Source: Flavihumibacter fluvii (lineage in GTDB: Bacteria; Bacteroidota; Bacteroidia; Chitinophagales; Chitinophagaceae). From it: DNA of 64,000 nt. Location of the stretch: contig NZ_CP092333.1 of NCBI RefSeq assembly GCF_018595675.2, forward strand, positions 3,372,001 to 3,436,000. Direction: 5' to 3'. Position 1 is the first letter of the stretch; each line of letters opens with the position of its first letter. The notes under the pieces were generated by a model, which was not told the DNA's origin, did not search any database, and saw nothing but the letters and a program-made list of their open reading frames with translations. Position numbers and translations under genes: made by a program. This document shows, piece after piece, positions 42,519 to 51,775 of this stretch.

Positions 42519-43478
42519 ATGAATATGCAAGATGTTGACCTATCACCGGAATTGCAGTTTCAGGGTAAAATAGACCAGGAAATCCGCATTGAGCCAAAAG
42601 ACTGGATGCCGGAAAAGTACCGGCAAACCCTGGTCCGCCAGATTTCCCAGCATGCACACAGTGAAATCGTAGGTATGTTGCCTGAGGGAAACTGGATCAC
42701 CCGAGCCCCATCCCTTCGCCGGAAAGCGACTTTAATTGCCAAGGTACAGGATGAAGCCGGCCATGGACTTTACTTATATAGCGCAGCCGAAACACTCGGA
42801 ACCAGTCGTGATGAAATGATTGCACAACTGCATAGTGGAAAAGCAAAATATTCCTCCATCTTTAATTACCCCACCTTAAGCTGGGCGGATATCGGCGCCA
42901 TTGGCTGGTTGGTAGATGGTGCGGCGATCATGAACCAGGTGCCCTTATGCCGGGCTTCCTATGGCCCTTACGCACGTGCCATGGTCAGAATCTGCAAGGA
43001 AGAAAGTTTCCACCAGCGCCAGGGTTTTGAAATACTCCTGACCTTAAGTAAAGGAACACCAGCACAACGACAGATGTGCCAGGATGCCATCAATCGTTGG
43101 TGGTGGCCCAGCGTCATGATGTTTGGGCCCAGTGATGAATCCTCCCCGCATACCGCACAAAGCATGCAATGGAAGATAAAAAGATTTACCAATGATGAGT
43201 TACGCCAGAAATTTGTGGATGTATGTGCTGAACAGGTCAGGATACTGGGAATGACCATTCCAGATAAAGACCTGAAATGGAATACTGAAAAAGGCCATTA
43301 TGATTTTGGGGACATCAACTGGGAAGAATTCTGGAATGTGATCAGTGGAAATGGGCCCTGCAATAAAGAAAGACTGGCAGCCAGGGTCACAGCACATGAA
43401 GAAGGCAGGTGGGTGCGTGAAGCTGCCATGGCATTTGCTGAAAAGCGGAAAAAGAAAAATGCAAAAGCAGTTGCTTAA
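42519..43478 (+). CDS. paaA: Phenylacetyl-CoA epoxidase, catalytic subunit PaaA
   Basis: A 319-residue di-iron oxygenase subunit that epoxidises the ring of phenylacetyl-CoA with O2. Typical parts: [38 protein letters not shown], the iron-binding [20 protein letters not shown], and the second pair in [15 protein letters not shown]. It also has [20 protein letters not shown]. The length and sequence match PaaA closely. It acts in a complex with PaaC, PaaB and PaaE. Confidence 0.97.
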   Translation: MNMQDVDLSPELQFQGKIDQEIRIEPKDWMPEKYRQTLVRQISQHAHSEIVGMLPEGNWITRAPSLRRKATLIAKVQDEAGHGLYLYSAAETLGTSRDEMIAQLHSGKAKYSSIFNYPTLSWADIGAIGWLVDGAAIMNQVPLCRASYGPYARAMVRICKEESFHQRQGFEILLTLSKGTPAQRQMCQDAINRWWWPSVMMFGPSDESSPHTAQSMQWKIKRFTNDELRQKFVDVCAEQVRILGMTIPDKDLKWNTEKGHYDFGDINWEEFWNVISGNGPCNKERLAARVTAHEEGRWVREAAMAFAEKRKKKNAKAVA

Positions 43479-43489
43479 AAAGATATCAT

Positions 43490-43858
43490 ATGAACAGATT
43501 TTGGCAAAAATCCTATTACGGGGATTATGGGGACCGCGAAGTTTCCAAAGCATCGGAACCTGAGACAGGTTCTTCTCCTGCTGACTGGCCGCTATGGGAA
43601 GTCTTTATCCGTAGCAAACAGGGATTGGACCACAAACATGCAGGCAGCCTTCATGCATCGGATGCGCAGATGGCCATTGAAAATGCCCGCGATGTATATA
43701 CCCGCCGGCAGGAAGGCATCAGCATCTGGGTAGTAGAGAGCAAATATGTACATGCGTCAAATCCGGATGAAGCAGCCAGCCTGTATGATCCGGCAAATGA
43801 TAAGGTATACCGCCATCCCACTTTTTATGATTTGCCAGATGAACTGAAACACATGTAA
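43490..43858 (+). CDS. paaB: Phenylacetyl-CoA epoxidase, subunit PaaB
   Basis: A 122-residue structural subunit that bridges the PaaAC core. The conserved core is WPLWEVFIRSKQGLDHKHAGSLHASDAQMAIENARDVYTRRQEGISIWVVESKYVHAS. The N-terminal 30 residues are an extension compared with the E. coli protein; no later start gives a better fit. The gene lies 11 bp behind paaA and ends directly at the paaC start codon. Confidence 0.94.
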   Translation: MNRFWQKSYYGDYGDREVSKASEPETGSSPADWPLWEVFIRSKQGLDHKHAGSLHASDAQMAIENARDVYTRRQEGISIWVVESKYVHASNPDEAASLYDPANDKVYRHPTFYDLPDELKHM

Positions 43859-44668
43859 ATGACCAAAGCACATTTTTTATACACCCTGCATCTAGCAGAT
43901 AATTCCCTGGTAGCGGGCCATAGAAATAGCGAATGGACCGGCCATGGACCTGCACTGGAACAGGATATTGCTATCTCTAATATTGCTTTGGACCTTGTGG
44001 GCCAGGCCCGCAATTTTTACCAGCATGCAGCTGATCTGTATAACGGCCATACTGGTATTTGCCGACCACTCATCAGCTCACCTGCTTTTCAACAGGTAAC
44101 TGGTAGCATAGACGAAGATGACCTTGCTTATTTGCGAGATGTCAATGAATATTATAATGTCCTGATTGCAGAACAAACGAATGGGGATTGGGCCAAAACC
44201 ATTTTGCGCCAGTTTTTCTTCAGTTGTTACCAGCAGTTGGTCTTCGGAAAAATGGTGCAGAGTAAAGATGAACAACTGGCCGCCATTGCTGAAAAATCAC
44301 TGAAGGAAGTGAATTACCATGTAAGGTGGAGCGGCGAATGGGTCATCAGATTGGGTGACGGCACCGCAGAAAGCCATCGCAGGATGCAGACAGCAATTGA
44401 TGCATTATGGCAATACACCGGTGAACTTTTTACACCGGCACCATATGAAACAGAACTTGTTACAGCCGGAATTGGGGTAGATTTATCTTCCCTGCGATCT
44501 GCATGGATTACAAAAGTGCAGGAAACATTTATGGCCGCAACCCTTCCGATGCCTGTTACATCCTGGATGCAACAAGGCGGTAAAACCGGGATACATACCG
44601 AACACCTTGGATTCTTATTGGCAGAAATGCAATATTTGCAAAGAGCCTATCCCAATAGTGAATGGTAA
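43859..44668 (+). CDS. paaC: Phenylacetyl-CoA epoxidase, subunit PaaC
   Basis: A 269-residue ferritin-like subunit that pairs with PaaA. Motifs: LHLADNSLVAGHRNSEWTGHGPALEQDIAISNIALDLVGQARNFYQHAADL, FFFSCYQQLVFGKM, and EKSLKEVNYHVRWSGEWVIRLGDGTAESHRRMQ. It starts directly after the paaB stop. It ends 7 bp before paaD. Confidence 0.95.
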   Translation: MTKAHFLYTLHLADNSLVAGHRNSEWTGHGPALEQDIAISNIALDLVGQARNFYQHAADLYNGHTGICRPLISSPAFQQVTGSIDEDDLAYLRDVNEYYNVLIAEQTNGDWAKTILRQFFFSCYQQLVFGKMVQSKDEQLAAIAEKSLKEVNYHVRWSGEWVIRLGDGTAESHRRMQTAIDALWQYTGELFTPAPYETELVTAGIGVDLSSLRSAWITKVQETFMAATLPMPVTSWMQQGGKTGIHTEHLGFLLAEMQYLQRAYPNSEW

Positions 44669-44675
44669 GCCAGCT

Positions 44676-45185
44676 ATGCTAACTAATACCACCATACCGG
44701 AAGCCGAAAGTAATATCTGGCGTTTGCTGGAAAATGTAATGGACCCCGAAATACCCGTATTGTCTGTAGTTGATCTTGGCATTATTCGTGAAATAAAACT
44801 AACCGGTCATTCAGTTGAAGTGGTCCTTACACCAACCTATACGGGTTGTCCGGCCATGGATGTAATCAGGATGCAAATTAAGATGCAGCTGAGTATGGCT
44901 GGTTATTCCCCTGTAGCCATAAAATCTGTTTTATCACCAGCCTGGACGACAGAATGGATGAGTGAAGCAGGCAAAGAAAAACTGAAAGCATATGGTATTG
45001 CTCCACCTAATGTAAAACAAACAGTCTGCACCCCTGCGTATTTTCAAAGGGAAGAAGCTGTACAATGCCCCCATTGCCGGTCCTACCATACCACCATGAT
45101 CAGTGAATTTGGTTCAACTGCCTGTAAGTCACTGTATCGTTGCCTGGATTGCCGGGAACCTTTTGATTATTTTAAGTGCCATTAA
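44676..45185 (+). CDS. paaD: Phenylacetate degradation protein PaaD (iron-sulfur assembly type)
   Basis: A 169-residue MIP18/SufT-like protein needed to mature the epoxidase complex. The MIP18 core is IWRLLENVMDPEIPVLSVVDLGIIREIKL, then VVLTPTYTGCPAMDVI with the reactive Cys. The C-terminal four-cysteine zinc motif is CPHCRSYHT and CLDCREPF. I take ATG 44676 as the start; an in-frame ATG at 44607 lies inside paaC. It overlaps a possible paaG start by 10 bp. Confidence 0.94.
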   Translation: MLTNTTIPEAESNIWRLLENVMDPEIPVLSVVDLGIIREIKLTGHSVEVVLTPTYTGCPAMDVIRMQIKMQLSMAGYSPVAIKSVLSPAWTTEWMSEAGKEKLKAYGIAPPNVKQTVCTPAYFQREEAVQCPHCRSYHTTMISEFGSTACKSLYRCLDCREPFDYFKCH

Positions 45186-45193
45186 ACATACCT

Positions 45194-45967
45194 ATGCCAT
45201 CCATTTTATTTGAAGTAACAGACCAGGTTGCCCGAATCACACTGAACAGGCCAGAAAAATTAAATGCCTTCAATCGTGAAATGGCTTTCGCCTTGCAGAA
45301 TGCCTTACGCAAATGCGAACCAGACGATATTCGTTGTGTGGTGATTACTGGTTCCGGCAAAGCATTCAGTGCAGGGCAGGACCTTGCCGAAGTAGTTGAT
45401 CCTGCCGGCCCTGGGATGTCGAAGATTTTATCGGAACACTATAATCCTGTCATACAACTAATCAGCGACCTTAAAAAACCAGTGCTGGCCGTGGTTAATG
45501 GTGTTGCAGCAGGTGCGGGTGCTAATATTGCACTTTGCTGTGATATTGTAGTCGCCAGCGAATCCGCCGTTTTTATCCAGGCTTTTTCAAAAATCGGACT
45601 GATCCCTGATAGTGGTGGTACTTTCTTTTTACCACGACTGGTAGGTCGTCAGAAAGCAAGCGCATTGATGATGCTGGGTGATAAGGTGAAGGCAGAAGAA
45701 GCAGAAAAGATAGGGATGATCTACAAATATTTTGAGGACGCTGCCTTCCGGGATGAAGTTGAAAAAATAACCAAAACACTGGCAAATATGCCAACTGCCG
45801 GCCTGGCCTATACGAAAATGGCAATCCAGCTTTCAGCAACTAATACACTTCCAGAACAACTGGCTAACGAAGATGCATTGCAGCAAAAAGCAGCGGCAAC
45901 AGCAGATTTTAAAGAAGGCGTACAGGCATTCCTGGAAAAAAGAGCGGCAAATTTTAAGGGTAAGTAA
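45194..45967 (+). CDS. paaG: 1,2-epoxyphenylacetyl-CoA isomerase PaaG (enoyl-CoA hydratase family)
   Basis: A 257-residue crotonase-fold enzyme that turns the epoxide into the seven-membered oxepin-CoA. It matches PaaG over its whole length: ARITLNRPEKLNAFNREM, GSGKAFSAGQDLAEVVDPAGPGMSKILSEHYNPVIQ, VNGVAAGAGANIALCCDIVVA, FSKIGLIPDSGGTFFLPRLVGRQKA, and DFKEGVQAFLEKRAANFKGK. A start at 45176 is also possible and would overlap paaD. It comes right behind the epoxidase genes, as its role demands. Confidence 0.92.
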   Translation: MPSILFEVTDQVARITLNRPEKLNAFNREMAFALQNALRKCEPDDIRCVVITGSGKAFSAGQDLAEVVDPAGPGMSKILSEHYNPVIQLISDLKKPVLAVVNGVAAGAGANIALCCDIVVASESAVFIQAFSKIGLIPDSGGTFFLPRLVGRQKASALMMLGDKVKAEEAEKIGMIYKYFEDAAFRDEVEKITKTLANMPTAGLAYTKMAIQLSATNTLPEQLANEDALQQKAAATADFKEGVQAFLEKRAANFKGK

Positions 45968-45968
45968 T

Positions 45969-46400
45969 ATGGCAAAAAAAGAATCCGGTTTACACCAACA
46001 AGTAGTAGACCATATGATGAAAGAAGATGCATTCAGCAATTGGTTAGGAATAGAAGTAATTGACATTAAAGAAGGATATAGTAAAATAAAAATGCCTGTG
46101 CGGCCAGAAATGGTCAATGGTCTTGGTATTGCGCATGGTGGCATTGCATTTTCACTGGCCGATAGCGCCTTTGCCTTTGCCTGTAATAACAGAAATAACC
46201 TATCAGTTGCCCTGGATGTGACAATTTCCTTTATAAAAGCTGTTCATATTGATGATGAACTATTTGCGGAAGCAGTTGAAATCCATAATGGCAGAACCAC
46301 CGGTGTGTATCTTATAACAGTTACTAACCAGCGAAATGAACAGGTAGCCTTATTTAAAGGAACCTGTTTCAGGACCGGTAAAAACCTGGTGAATAAATAA
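45969..46400 (+). CDS. paaI: Acyl-CoA thioesterase PaaI
   Basis: A 143-residue hot-dog-fold thioesterase. The core MVNGLGIAHGGIAFSLADSAFAFACNNRNNLSVALDVTISFIKAVHIDDELFAEAVEIHNGRTTGVY is typical of PaaI, with HGG and the catalytic Asp. It frees CoA from dead-end or toxic ring-hydroxylated CoA esters. The start is ATG 45969 (MAKKESGLHQQ); the open frame further up is antisense-like. It lies 1 bp behind paaG. Confidence 0.93.
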   Translation: MAKKESGLHQQVVDHMMKEDAFSNWLGIEVIDIKEGYSKIKMPVRPEMVNGLGIAHGGIAFSLADSAFAFACNNRNNLSVALDVTISFIKAVHIDDELFAEAVEIHNGRTTGVYLITVTNQRNEQVALFKGTCFRTGKNLVNK

Positions 46401-46408
46401 TTGAAAAT

Positions 46409-47011
46409 ATGGTCTATTCATTCAAAGGATTTATCCCTGTAATTGATCCCGGCTCCTTTGTGCATCCGCAAGCCAGTATTACCGGCAATGTGATCATTGG
46501 AAAAAATTGTTATGTGGGACCAGGTGCGGCCTTGCGTGGCGATTGGGGTGGTATAATTCTGGAAGATGGCTGTAATGTTCAGGAAAATTGCACAATCCAT
46601 ATGTTTCCCGGACTTATCGTACGGCTAAGTGCCGGGGCGCATATCGGGCACGGGGCGGTGATACATGGTGCGCAGATAGGGAAAAACTGCCTGGTCGGAA
46701 TGAATAGTGTAATCATGGACCATGTTGAACTGGGTGATGAATCTATTGTTGGGGCCATGAGTTTTATACAGGAAGGCCAAAAGATTCCACCTCGAAGTGT
46801 ATTTGCTGGGAACCCGGCAAAATTCATTAAATCTGTAAGCGAAGAGATGATCAAATGGAAGTCTATGGGCACAGCATTATACCAGGAATTGCCTCAAGAT
46901 ATGCACCGGCATTGGATGCCCTGTGAACCTTTAACTGAAATTCCTTCAGGCAGGCCAGCACAGGAACTATTGTACTCCACCTGGAAAAAAATAAGCAAAG
47001 AGCAGGGATGA
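46409..47011 (+). CDS. paaY: PaaY-like hexapeptide-repeat protein
   Basis: A 200-residue left-handed beta-helix protein (gamma-carbonic-anhydrase-like). It begins MVYSFKGFIPVIDPGSFVHPQASITGNVIIGKNCYVGPGAALRGDWGGI and carries the metal histidines in HMFPG, HIGHGAVIHGAQIG. PaaY is a thioesterase that removes the toxic 2-hydroxycyclohepta-1,4,6-triene-1-formyl-CoA side product. It is the last clearly phenylacetate-related gene; obg follows after 33 bp. Confidence 0.9.
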   Translation: MVYSFKGFIPVIDPGSFVHPQASITGNVIIGKNCYVGPGAALRGDWGGIILEDGCNVQENCTIHMFPGLIVRLSAGAHIGHGAVIHGAQIGKNCLVGMNSVIMDHVELGDESIVGAMSFIQEGQKIPPRSVFAGNPAKFIKSVSEEMIKWKSMGTALYQELPQDMHRHWMPCEPLTEIPSGRPAQELLYSTWKKISKEQG

Positions 47012-47044
47012 GGCTGTACCTTCGTCACTTAATTGTATAGCATA

Positions 47045-48049
47045 GTGTCAGAGAAATCGAATTTTGTAGACCAGATCAAGATATTTTGCCGCAGTGGCCA
47101 TGGTGGTGCCGGCAGCAAGCATTTCATGCGTACCAAGTTTAATGCAAAAGCTGGCCCGGATGGCGGTGATGGCGGCAGGGGCGCACATATCATTTTACGC
47201 GGGAATAAAAACCTGTGGACTTTGCTTCACCTGCGTTATCACAAAAACATACTGGCTGAAAATGGGGAAAGTGGTAGTGGGAATAATTGTTCTGGTCGCA
47301 GCGGAAAAGATGTTTATATAGATGTCCCATTAGGAACAATTGTTTTTGACGATGCAACAGGAGCAAAAGAAGCGGAAATACTCGAAGACGAACAGGAATT
47401 GATATTAATGCCCGGTGGCCGGGGTGGTTTGGGCAATGCCCGTTTTGCCACACCAACTAACCAGGCTCCGGAACACGCACAGCCAGGTGAACCTGGGGTT
47501 GAGGGTTTTAAAGTGCTTGAGTTAAAAGTACTGGCAGATGTAGGCCTGGTCGGATTTCCAAATGCAGGAAAATCAACGCTGTTAAGTGTTATGACTGCAG
47601 CAAAACCAAAGATCGCAGATTATGCATTTACAACTATTAACCCGCAATTGGGAATGGTTGAATACAGGAACGGAAGGTCATTTTGTATTGCCGACCTGCC
47701 TGGGATCATCGAAGGCGCGGCTGAAGGAAAAGGGCTTGGCCATCGCTTTTTACGGCATATCGAAAGGAATTCCATTTTATTATTCCTGATTCCGGCAGAC
47801 AGTAAGGACCATCGGAAAGAATTTGATATTTTGTACAATGAATTGAAGGAATATAATCCCGAAATGTTGCAGAAGGATTTTGTAATTGCCATCAGTAAAA
47901 GTGATATGCTCGATGATGAATTGAAAGAAGCTATTGCGAAAGAACTGCCCACAAATATTCCGCATATTTTTATTTCATCTGTAACGCAAAAGGGATTGCC
48001 AGAACTAAAAGATTTGCTCTGGAAAGTATTGAACCAACCAGGGGATTAA
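47045..48049 (+). CDS. obg: GTPase Obg
   Basis: A 334-residue GTPase for ribosome assembly. The glycine-rich Obg fold comes first ([48 protein letters not shown]). The G domain follows, with G1 [11 protein letters not shown]2 near [10 protein letters not shown]3 DLPGI and G4 SKSD. I choose the GTG at 47045, since [14 protein letters not shown] fits the usual Obg start; a TTG at 47033 would add four unlike residues. There is no in-frame ATG in this region. The short end lacks a long C-terminal domain. Confidence 0.93.
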   Translation: MSEKSNFVDQIKIFCRSGHGGAGSKHFMRTKFNAKAGPDGGDGGRGAHIILRGNKNLWTLLHLRYHKNILAENGESGSGNNCSGRSGKDVYIDVPLGTIVFDDATGAKEAEILEDEQELILMPGGRGGLGNARFATPTNQAPEHAQPGEPGVEGFKVLELKVLADVGLVGFPNAGKSTLLSVMTAAKPKIADYAFTTINPQLGMVEYRNGRSFCIADLPGIIEGAAEGKGLGHRFLRHIERNSILLFLIPADSKDHRKEFDILYNELKEYNPEMLQKDFVIAISKSDMLDDELKEAIAKELPTNIPHIFISSVTQKGLPELKDLLWKVLNQPGD

Positions 48050-48061
48050 ATTCATCGGATT

Positions 48062-50491
48062 ATGCAAACCGGAAAAGTATTCTTCAGTGATTCACTCCAG
48101 AAATACCCATTGATCCGGTTTCTAGCTAACTTACTGCGTTGCTTTTGGCTATTCTTTCCATCGCTGTTATTTGTCGTTCTGGCCCTGGTCTGTTTCACAC
48201 AGTTAAGTCAGGGAAAGGATATCCTGATATCTTTTACTGAAACATCAGGTACCTTCGGCGGAATACTGCTTTCCAAATTCATTTTTGCTGTTGCGATAAT
48301 TTTCTGGGTTTATGTAAGCTGGTATGCGTCCAGAATGGTCGCCTACATTAAGGAATTCAGGCACAGGGAATCAGTATCAGAATTGAACCCGGGCCTTTCA
48401 ACAGCGGGATACGACGCGATTTTTGCCATGGAATTGCGATTTTTGCATCGCTTTCCAAGGATTATCGGCTATGCCTGTATACTGGTAGTACTGTTATCCT
48501 TAACCATTCTGCTGATCAACAAAAAATGGATCATCCAGCAGCCCTTTCCGATTTTAATTATTGCCGTATTTATTCTTTGGCTTGCAGACCGTCAGATGAT
48601 CAGGCTAAGCAGTTATGGAAAACAGGGCGTTTTACTGAAGATCATTCTCTGGTTGTCTGCTTTCCTTTTGCCCTTCCTGCTCATACTTTATTCAGCGACC
48701 GGACTTTTCCGCAAAGTGCCTTATATTATTGTACTGGTTGTCATCATGCTGGTTGTGTATATGCTGTATATCAACCTACGCAGGCACAGGATGGATGTGC
48801 TGGCAAAAACTTCAAGCATAAGGGCTGCCTATGAAATTACTGGTTCCTGGGATACCTTCATGTATAAATGGATGAGGTTCTATCACCTTCCCCCTGAAGA
48901 AAAAGGCTATTTCATTGCATTCAATTGTATTTGTGCAATCGGGCTGGCTGCCTATTCTTCAGCGATTTTTTCACTTGCTGCCAGCACCCGGATCGGGCCA
49001 TTCCCTTTTGTGTTACTGGCCTTTACAGTGCTAATGGGATTTGGTAATATCATTACGGCGCTTTCCTGCAAATACAGGATCAGCCTGCATTTTTTCATTT
49101 TCGTTTTTGCTGCTTTGCTTCCAACGCCCGATCATCATAAAGTAAGGACAGAATCATTATCGGCAAGGAATCTTCCACCAAATATTTACAAAGACAGGCA
49201 GGATATCAAGGAATACTTTAACAATTGGGTTGCTTCCCGTCCTGAAATTGACAGCTGTTCCAATTACCCCCTATATATTGTACTGGCCAATGGTGGTGCG
49301 TCGCGTTCTGCTTATTGGGTGGCCTCCGTCTTGGGTAAACTGGAAGATGCTTCTATTCAAAAAGGGGGGCTCCGGTTTTCAAAGCAATTATTTTGTTTGT
49401 CGGGTACTTCAGGAGGCGGCGTTGGCATCACCGGATTTTATTCAATGCTGTTGCACCAGGGGGATAAGCCGGCAACGCCATCCTTTGAAAATAGTGCCAG
49501 GAATTTTCTTCGCCAGGATTACCTGACATTTACCCTTGCACGGATGCTGGGTCCGGATTTCTTCAATTACATTCCTGTCTTAAACCTGCTGGTGTCAGAC
49601 GAGGACCGTGCAGATGCATTGGAAGAAGCTTTTGAAAATGCCAAGGATGAGGGAAGTTATTCCGTAGGATTTGATGCCACTTATTTCGACCAGTGTATTA
49701 CCAGAAAAGGGCATCGATCCGACCTGCCGATTTTATTTATTAATACAACAAGGGTAAAAGATGGTAACCCGGGCATCATATCATCCATAGTGCTTGCTCC
49801 GGATTTGTTCAACAGGCGCATCGACGTTATCGATTTATTACAACCCGACAAGACGATCAGATTAAGTACAGCCGCTATACTCGGAGCACGTTTTCCATTT
49901 ATTAGTCCGGCAGGAAGAATTGATAGTTATAAACCGAGGGTAGCTGACAATGAAAAAAATCCCGATTCATTACGTTCACATTATTTTGTAGATGGTGGAT
50001 ATTTTGATAATTCAGGTGCAGGGGTTGTACAGGAAATGATGCGTGCGATACTGCAGATCACTGCCTCTGCCAAAGATTCCCTACTGAAAAAAAGATTCAG
50101 TAAGTTATCTATTGTAGTACTGCACATTACCAATAGTCCACAGGGATCGATTCCGTTAAAACCGATCGGGCCATTTGTAAATGATCTGCTGGCGCCGCTT
50201 CTGACAATTACCGGAGCATTCGATATGCAAACAACCGTGAATGACCGGCGGTTGATGACATATATCAAAGACCTGCAAGGGAGGGCAACCCAATTCGGTA
50301 TAAAATCTGCGAATTATAATCCCATACATTTATATAATGATCCTGAAATCGCCGGTGACACCTTATCGAATGGTCCATTCGCTATGAACTGGTTTATATC
50401 TGATAGTGTTCGTCACCAGATGGATCGAAGGTTGCAACAACAACCGCGACTCCTGAATATCATACAGCAAGGGACCGGACCGGTCAAATAG
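48062..50491 (+). CDS. Multi-pass membrane protein with patatin-like phospholipase domain
   Basis: An 809-residue protein. The first 350 or so residues hold about nine membrane segments. The rest is a patatin-like domain. The oxyanion loop NGGASRSAYW is at 410-419. The nucleophile elbow GTSGGG has Ser450. The DGG motif is in YFVDGGYFDNSG near residue 641. The catalytic dyad of this family is Ser/Asp, so an active lipid acyl hydrolase at the inner membrane is likely. No named family with this domain order comes to mind. It follows obg by 12 bp. Confidence 0.8.
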   Translation: MQTGKVFFSDSLQKYPLIRFLANLLRCFWLFFPSLLFVVLALVCFTQLSQGKDILISFTETSGTFGGILLSKFIFAVAIIFWVYVSWYASRMVAYIKEFRHRESVSELNPGLSTAGYDAIFAMELRFLHRFPRIIGYACILVVLLSLTILLINKKWIIQQPFPILIIAVFILWLADRQMIRLSSYGKQGVLLKIILWLSAFLLPFLLILYSATGLFRKVPYIIVLVVIMLVVYMLYINLRRHRMDVLAKTSSIRAAYEITGSWDTFMYKWMRFYHLPPEEKGYFIAFNCICAIGLAAYSSAIFSLAASTRIGPFPFVLLAFTVLMGFGNIITALSCKYRISLHFFIFVFAALLPTPDHHKVRTESLSARNLPPNIYKDRQDIKEYFNNWVASRPEIDSCSNYPLYIVLANGGASRSAYWVASVLGKLEDASIQKGGLRFSKQLFCLSGTSGGGVGITGFYSMLLHQGDKPATPSFENSARNFLRQDYLTFTLARMLGPDFFNYIPVLNLLVSDEDRADALEEAFENAKDEGSYSVGFDATYFDQCITRKGHRSDLPILFINTTRVKDGNPGIISSIVLAPDLFNRRIDVIDLLQPDKTIRLSTAAILGARFPFISPAGRIDSYKPRVADNEKNPDSLRSHYFVDGGYFDNSGAGVVQEMMRAILQITASAKDSLLKKRFSKLSIVVLHITNSPQGSIPLKPIGPFVNDLLAPLLTITGAFDMQTTVNDRRLMTYIKDLQGRATQFGIKSANYNPIHLYNDPEIAGDTLSNGPFAMNWFISDSVRHQMDRRLQQQPRLLNIIQQGTGPVK

Positions 50492-50576
50492 GGTATGCCT
50501 TCTCCGGTGATAAGACCCAATACGAAACCGTCAATACACTATACCTTGGGCGGATGATGATGGTTAGTTTTATTCC

Positions 50577-51134
50577 ATGAAAGTTATTGCAGGAGAAGTA
50601 TATCACATTTATAATCGCGGAAATCAAAAACAGCAATTGTTTTTTGATGACAGGAACTACGGATACTTCCTTGAAAAAATGGTAGAATACCTTGTACCAG
50701 TTACAGATATCCTGGCATGGACCCTGATGCCCAACCATTTCCATTTCCTGGTACAGGCCAGTAAACTGAGTGCTGCACTCATTTATGATCGACAGTTGCC
50801 GATCTCCAATTTATCAGAGGCCCTGAGGTTGATGCAATGTACCTATACAAAGGGATTTAATGCGCAATATGAAAAATCAGGAAACCTGTTTCACCAAAAA
50901 TTCAAATCAAAAATCATGGATGACAATAAACAGGAAAATGCCAGAAATGTGTTGCACTATATTCATTGGAATGCTGAGAAGGCCGGTTTAGTGACCCGCC
51001 CGGATGACTGGGCTTATTCTTCCTACCATGAATACCTGCACCCCGAAATAACCGGTTTTTGCAACAAGGAACTTGCGATGCAGATACTTGACCTGACCCG
51101 TCAAGAGATTCTTTTAGGGGGGTCAATTGTCTGA
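50577..51134 (+). CDS. REP-associated tyrosine transposase (RAYT, Y1 transposase family)
   Basis: A 185-residue HUH-type single-strand DNA transposase-like protein. The pattern is clear: GEVYHIYNRGNQKQQLFFDDRNYGYFLEKM, then the metal-binding HUH motif in AWTLMPNHFHFLVQ, and further on the region YTKGFNAQYEKSGNLFHQKFKSKIM with the likely catalytic Tyr, followed by YIHWNAEKAGLV. Such proteins act on REP palindromes and are often domesticated single copies. Its stop codon lies inside the REP-like palindrome at 51128. It interrupts the space between the patatin and glycosylase genes. Confidence 0.9.
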   Translation: MKVIAGEVYHIYNRGNQKQQLFFDDRNYGYFLEKMVEYLVPVTDILAWTLMPNHFHFLVQASKLSAALIYDRQLPISNLSEALRLMQCTYTKGFNAQYEKSGNLFHQKFKSKIMDDNKQENARNVLHYIHWNAEKAGLVTRPDDWAYSSYHEYLHPEITGFCNKELAMQILDLTRQEILLGGSIV

Positions 51135-51154
51135 CACCTTTAAGGTGTCAGACA
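51128..51154. repeat. REP-like palindrome holding the stop codons of two convergent genes
   Basis: TGTCTGACACCTT (51128-51140) and AAGGTGTCAGACA (51142-51154) are perfectly complementary around one base; CCTATA follows. Each arm contains TGTCTGA, whose TGA is the stop of the transposase gene on the plus strand (51132-51134) and of the glycosylase gene on the minus strand (51150-51148). It is a relative of 34362-34388 with paired base changes in both arms. Confidence 0.9.
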
Positions 51155-51747
51155 CCTATATCCTTCCATTTCCAAAGGTGAAGGCAGGCATAGGTTCGGT
51201 AGGGTGACCATTTTGCGGAAATTTTTTGCATTTTCTCTTTGAATGCTTTTTTATGTGTATTGTCCAATTTATAGAGTTTGATCATGGCTTGTTGAATCCC
51301 AAGGTCATCAGCGGCGAAAACATCCTCGCGGCCGAGGGCAAACATCAGGAGCATCTCGGTGGTCCAGCGTCCAACGCCTTTGATTTGGGTAAGATGCGCA
51401 ATCACTTCCTCATCGCTCATTTTCTTGAGTTGCTTCCATTCCATCCCATGTTCCAATGCAAATTGGGCCACATTTTGTATATATCGTGCCTTAGCATTAG
51501 ATAAACCTATACCGCGCAAAGTTTCATAGGGAGTAGCCAGGATTTGTTCGGGGGTAGGGCTTCGGTCTTCGTACAAATCGAGAAACCGATTCCAGATTAC
51601 AGCAGCGACTTTGGTAGACAATTGCTGGCTCATAATAGACCCGCAAAGATGCAGGTACACCTGCTTTTCCTTCTTAAGTTTAATTGGCGCATTTGCCAAT
51701 GTTTTGGCCAGCTTTTTATCTTTGGCCAGGTGCTCGATATATGACAT
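51148..51747 (-). CDS. DNA-3-methyladenine glycosylase (AlkA-like, HhH-GPD family)
   Basis: A 199-residue base-excision repair glycosylase. It has the HhH-GPD motif, [44 protein letters not shown], with the catalytic Asp in that last part. A typical beginning is [27 protein letters not shown]. It lacks the N-terminal TATA-like domain of E. coli AlkA, as is normal for the short form, and shows no Fe-S cluster cysteines. Its last codons and stop lie in the REP palindrome. It is divergent from mnmD. Confidence 0.92.
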   Translation of the reverse strand: MSYIEHLAKDKKLAKTLANAPIKLKKEKQVYLHLCGSIMSQQLSTKVAAVIWNRFLDLYEDRSPTPEQILATPYETLRGIGLSNAKARYIQNVAQFALEHGMEWKQLKKMSDEEVIAHLTQIKGVGRWTTEMLLMFALGREDVFAADDLGIQQAMIKLYKLDNTHKKAFKEKMQKISAKWSPYRTYACLHLWKWKDIGV

Positions 51748-51763
51748 ACCCGAAAGTTAATAA

Positions 51764-51771
51764 TAACTTTG
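51764..51771 (+). promoter_or_regulatory. -7 promoter element TAACTTTG for mnmD
   Basis: A TAnnTTTG match only 4 bases before ATG 51776. On the other strand, TAACTTTC lies 4 bases before the glycosylase start, so both divergent genes seem to be leaderless. Confidence 0.6.
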
Positions 51772-51775
51772 GCTA

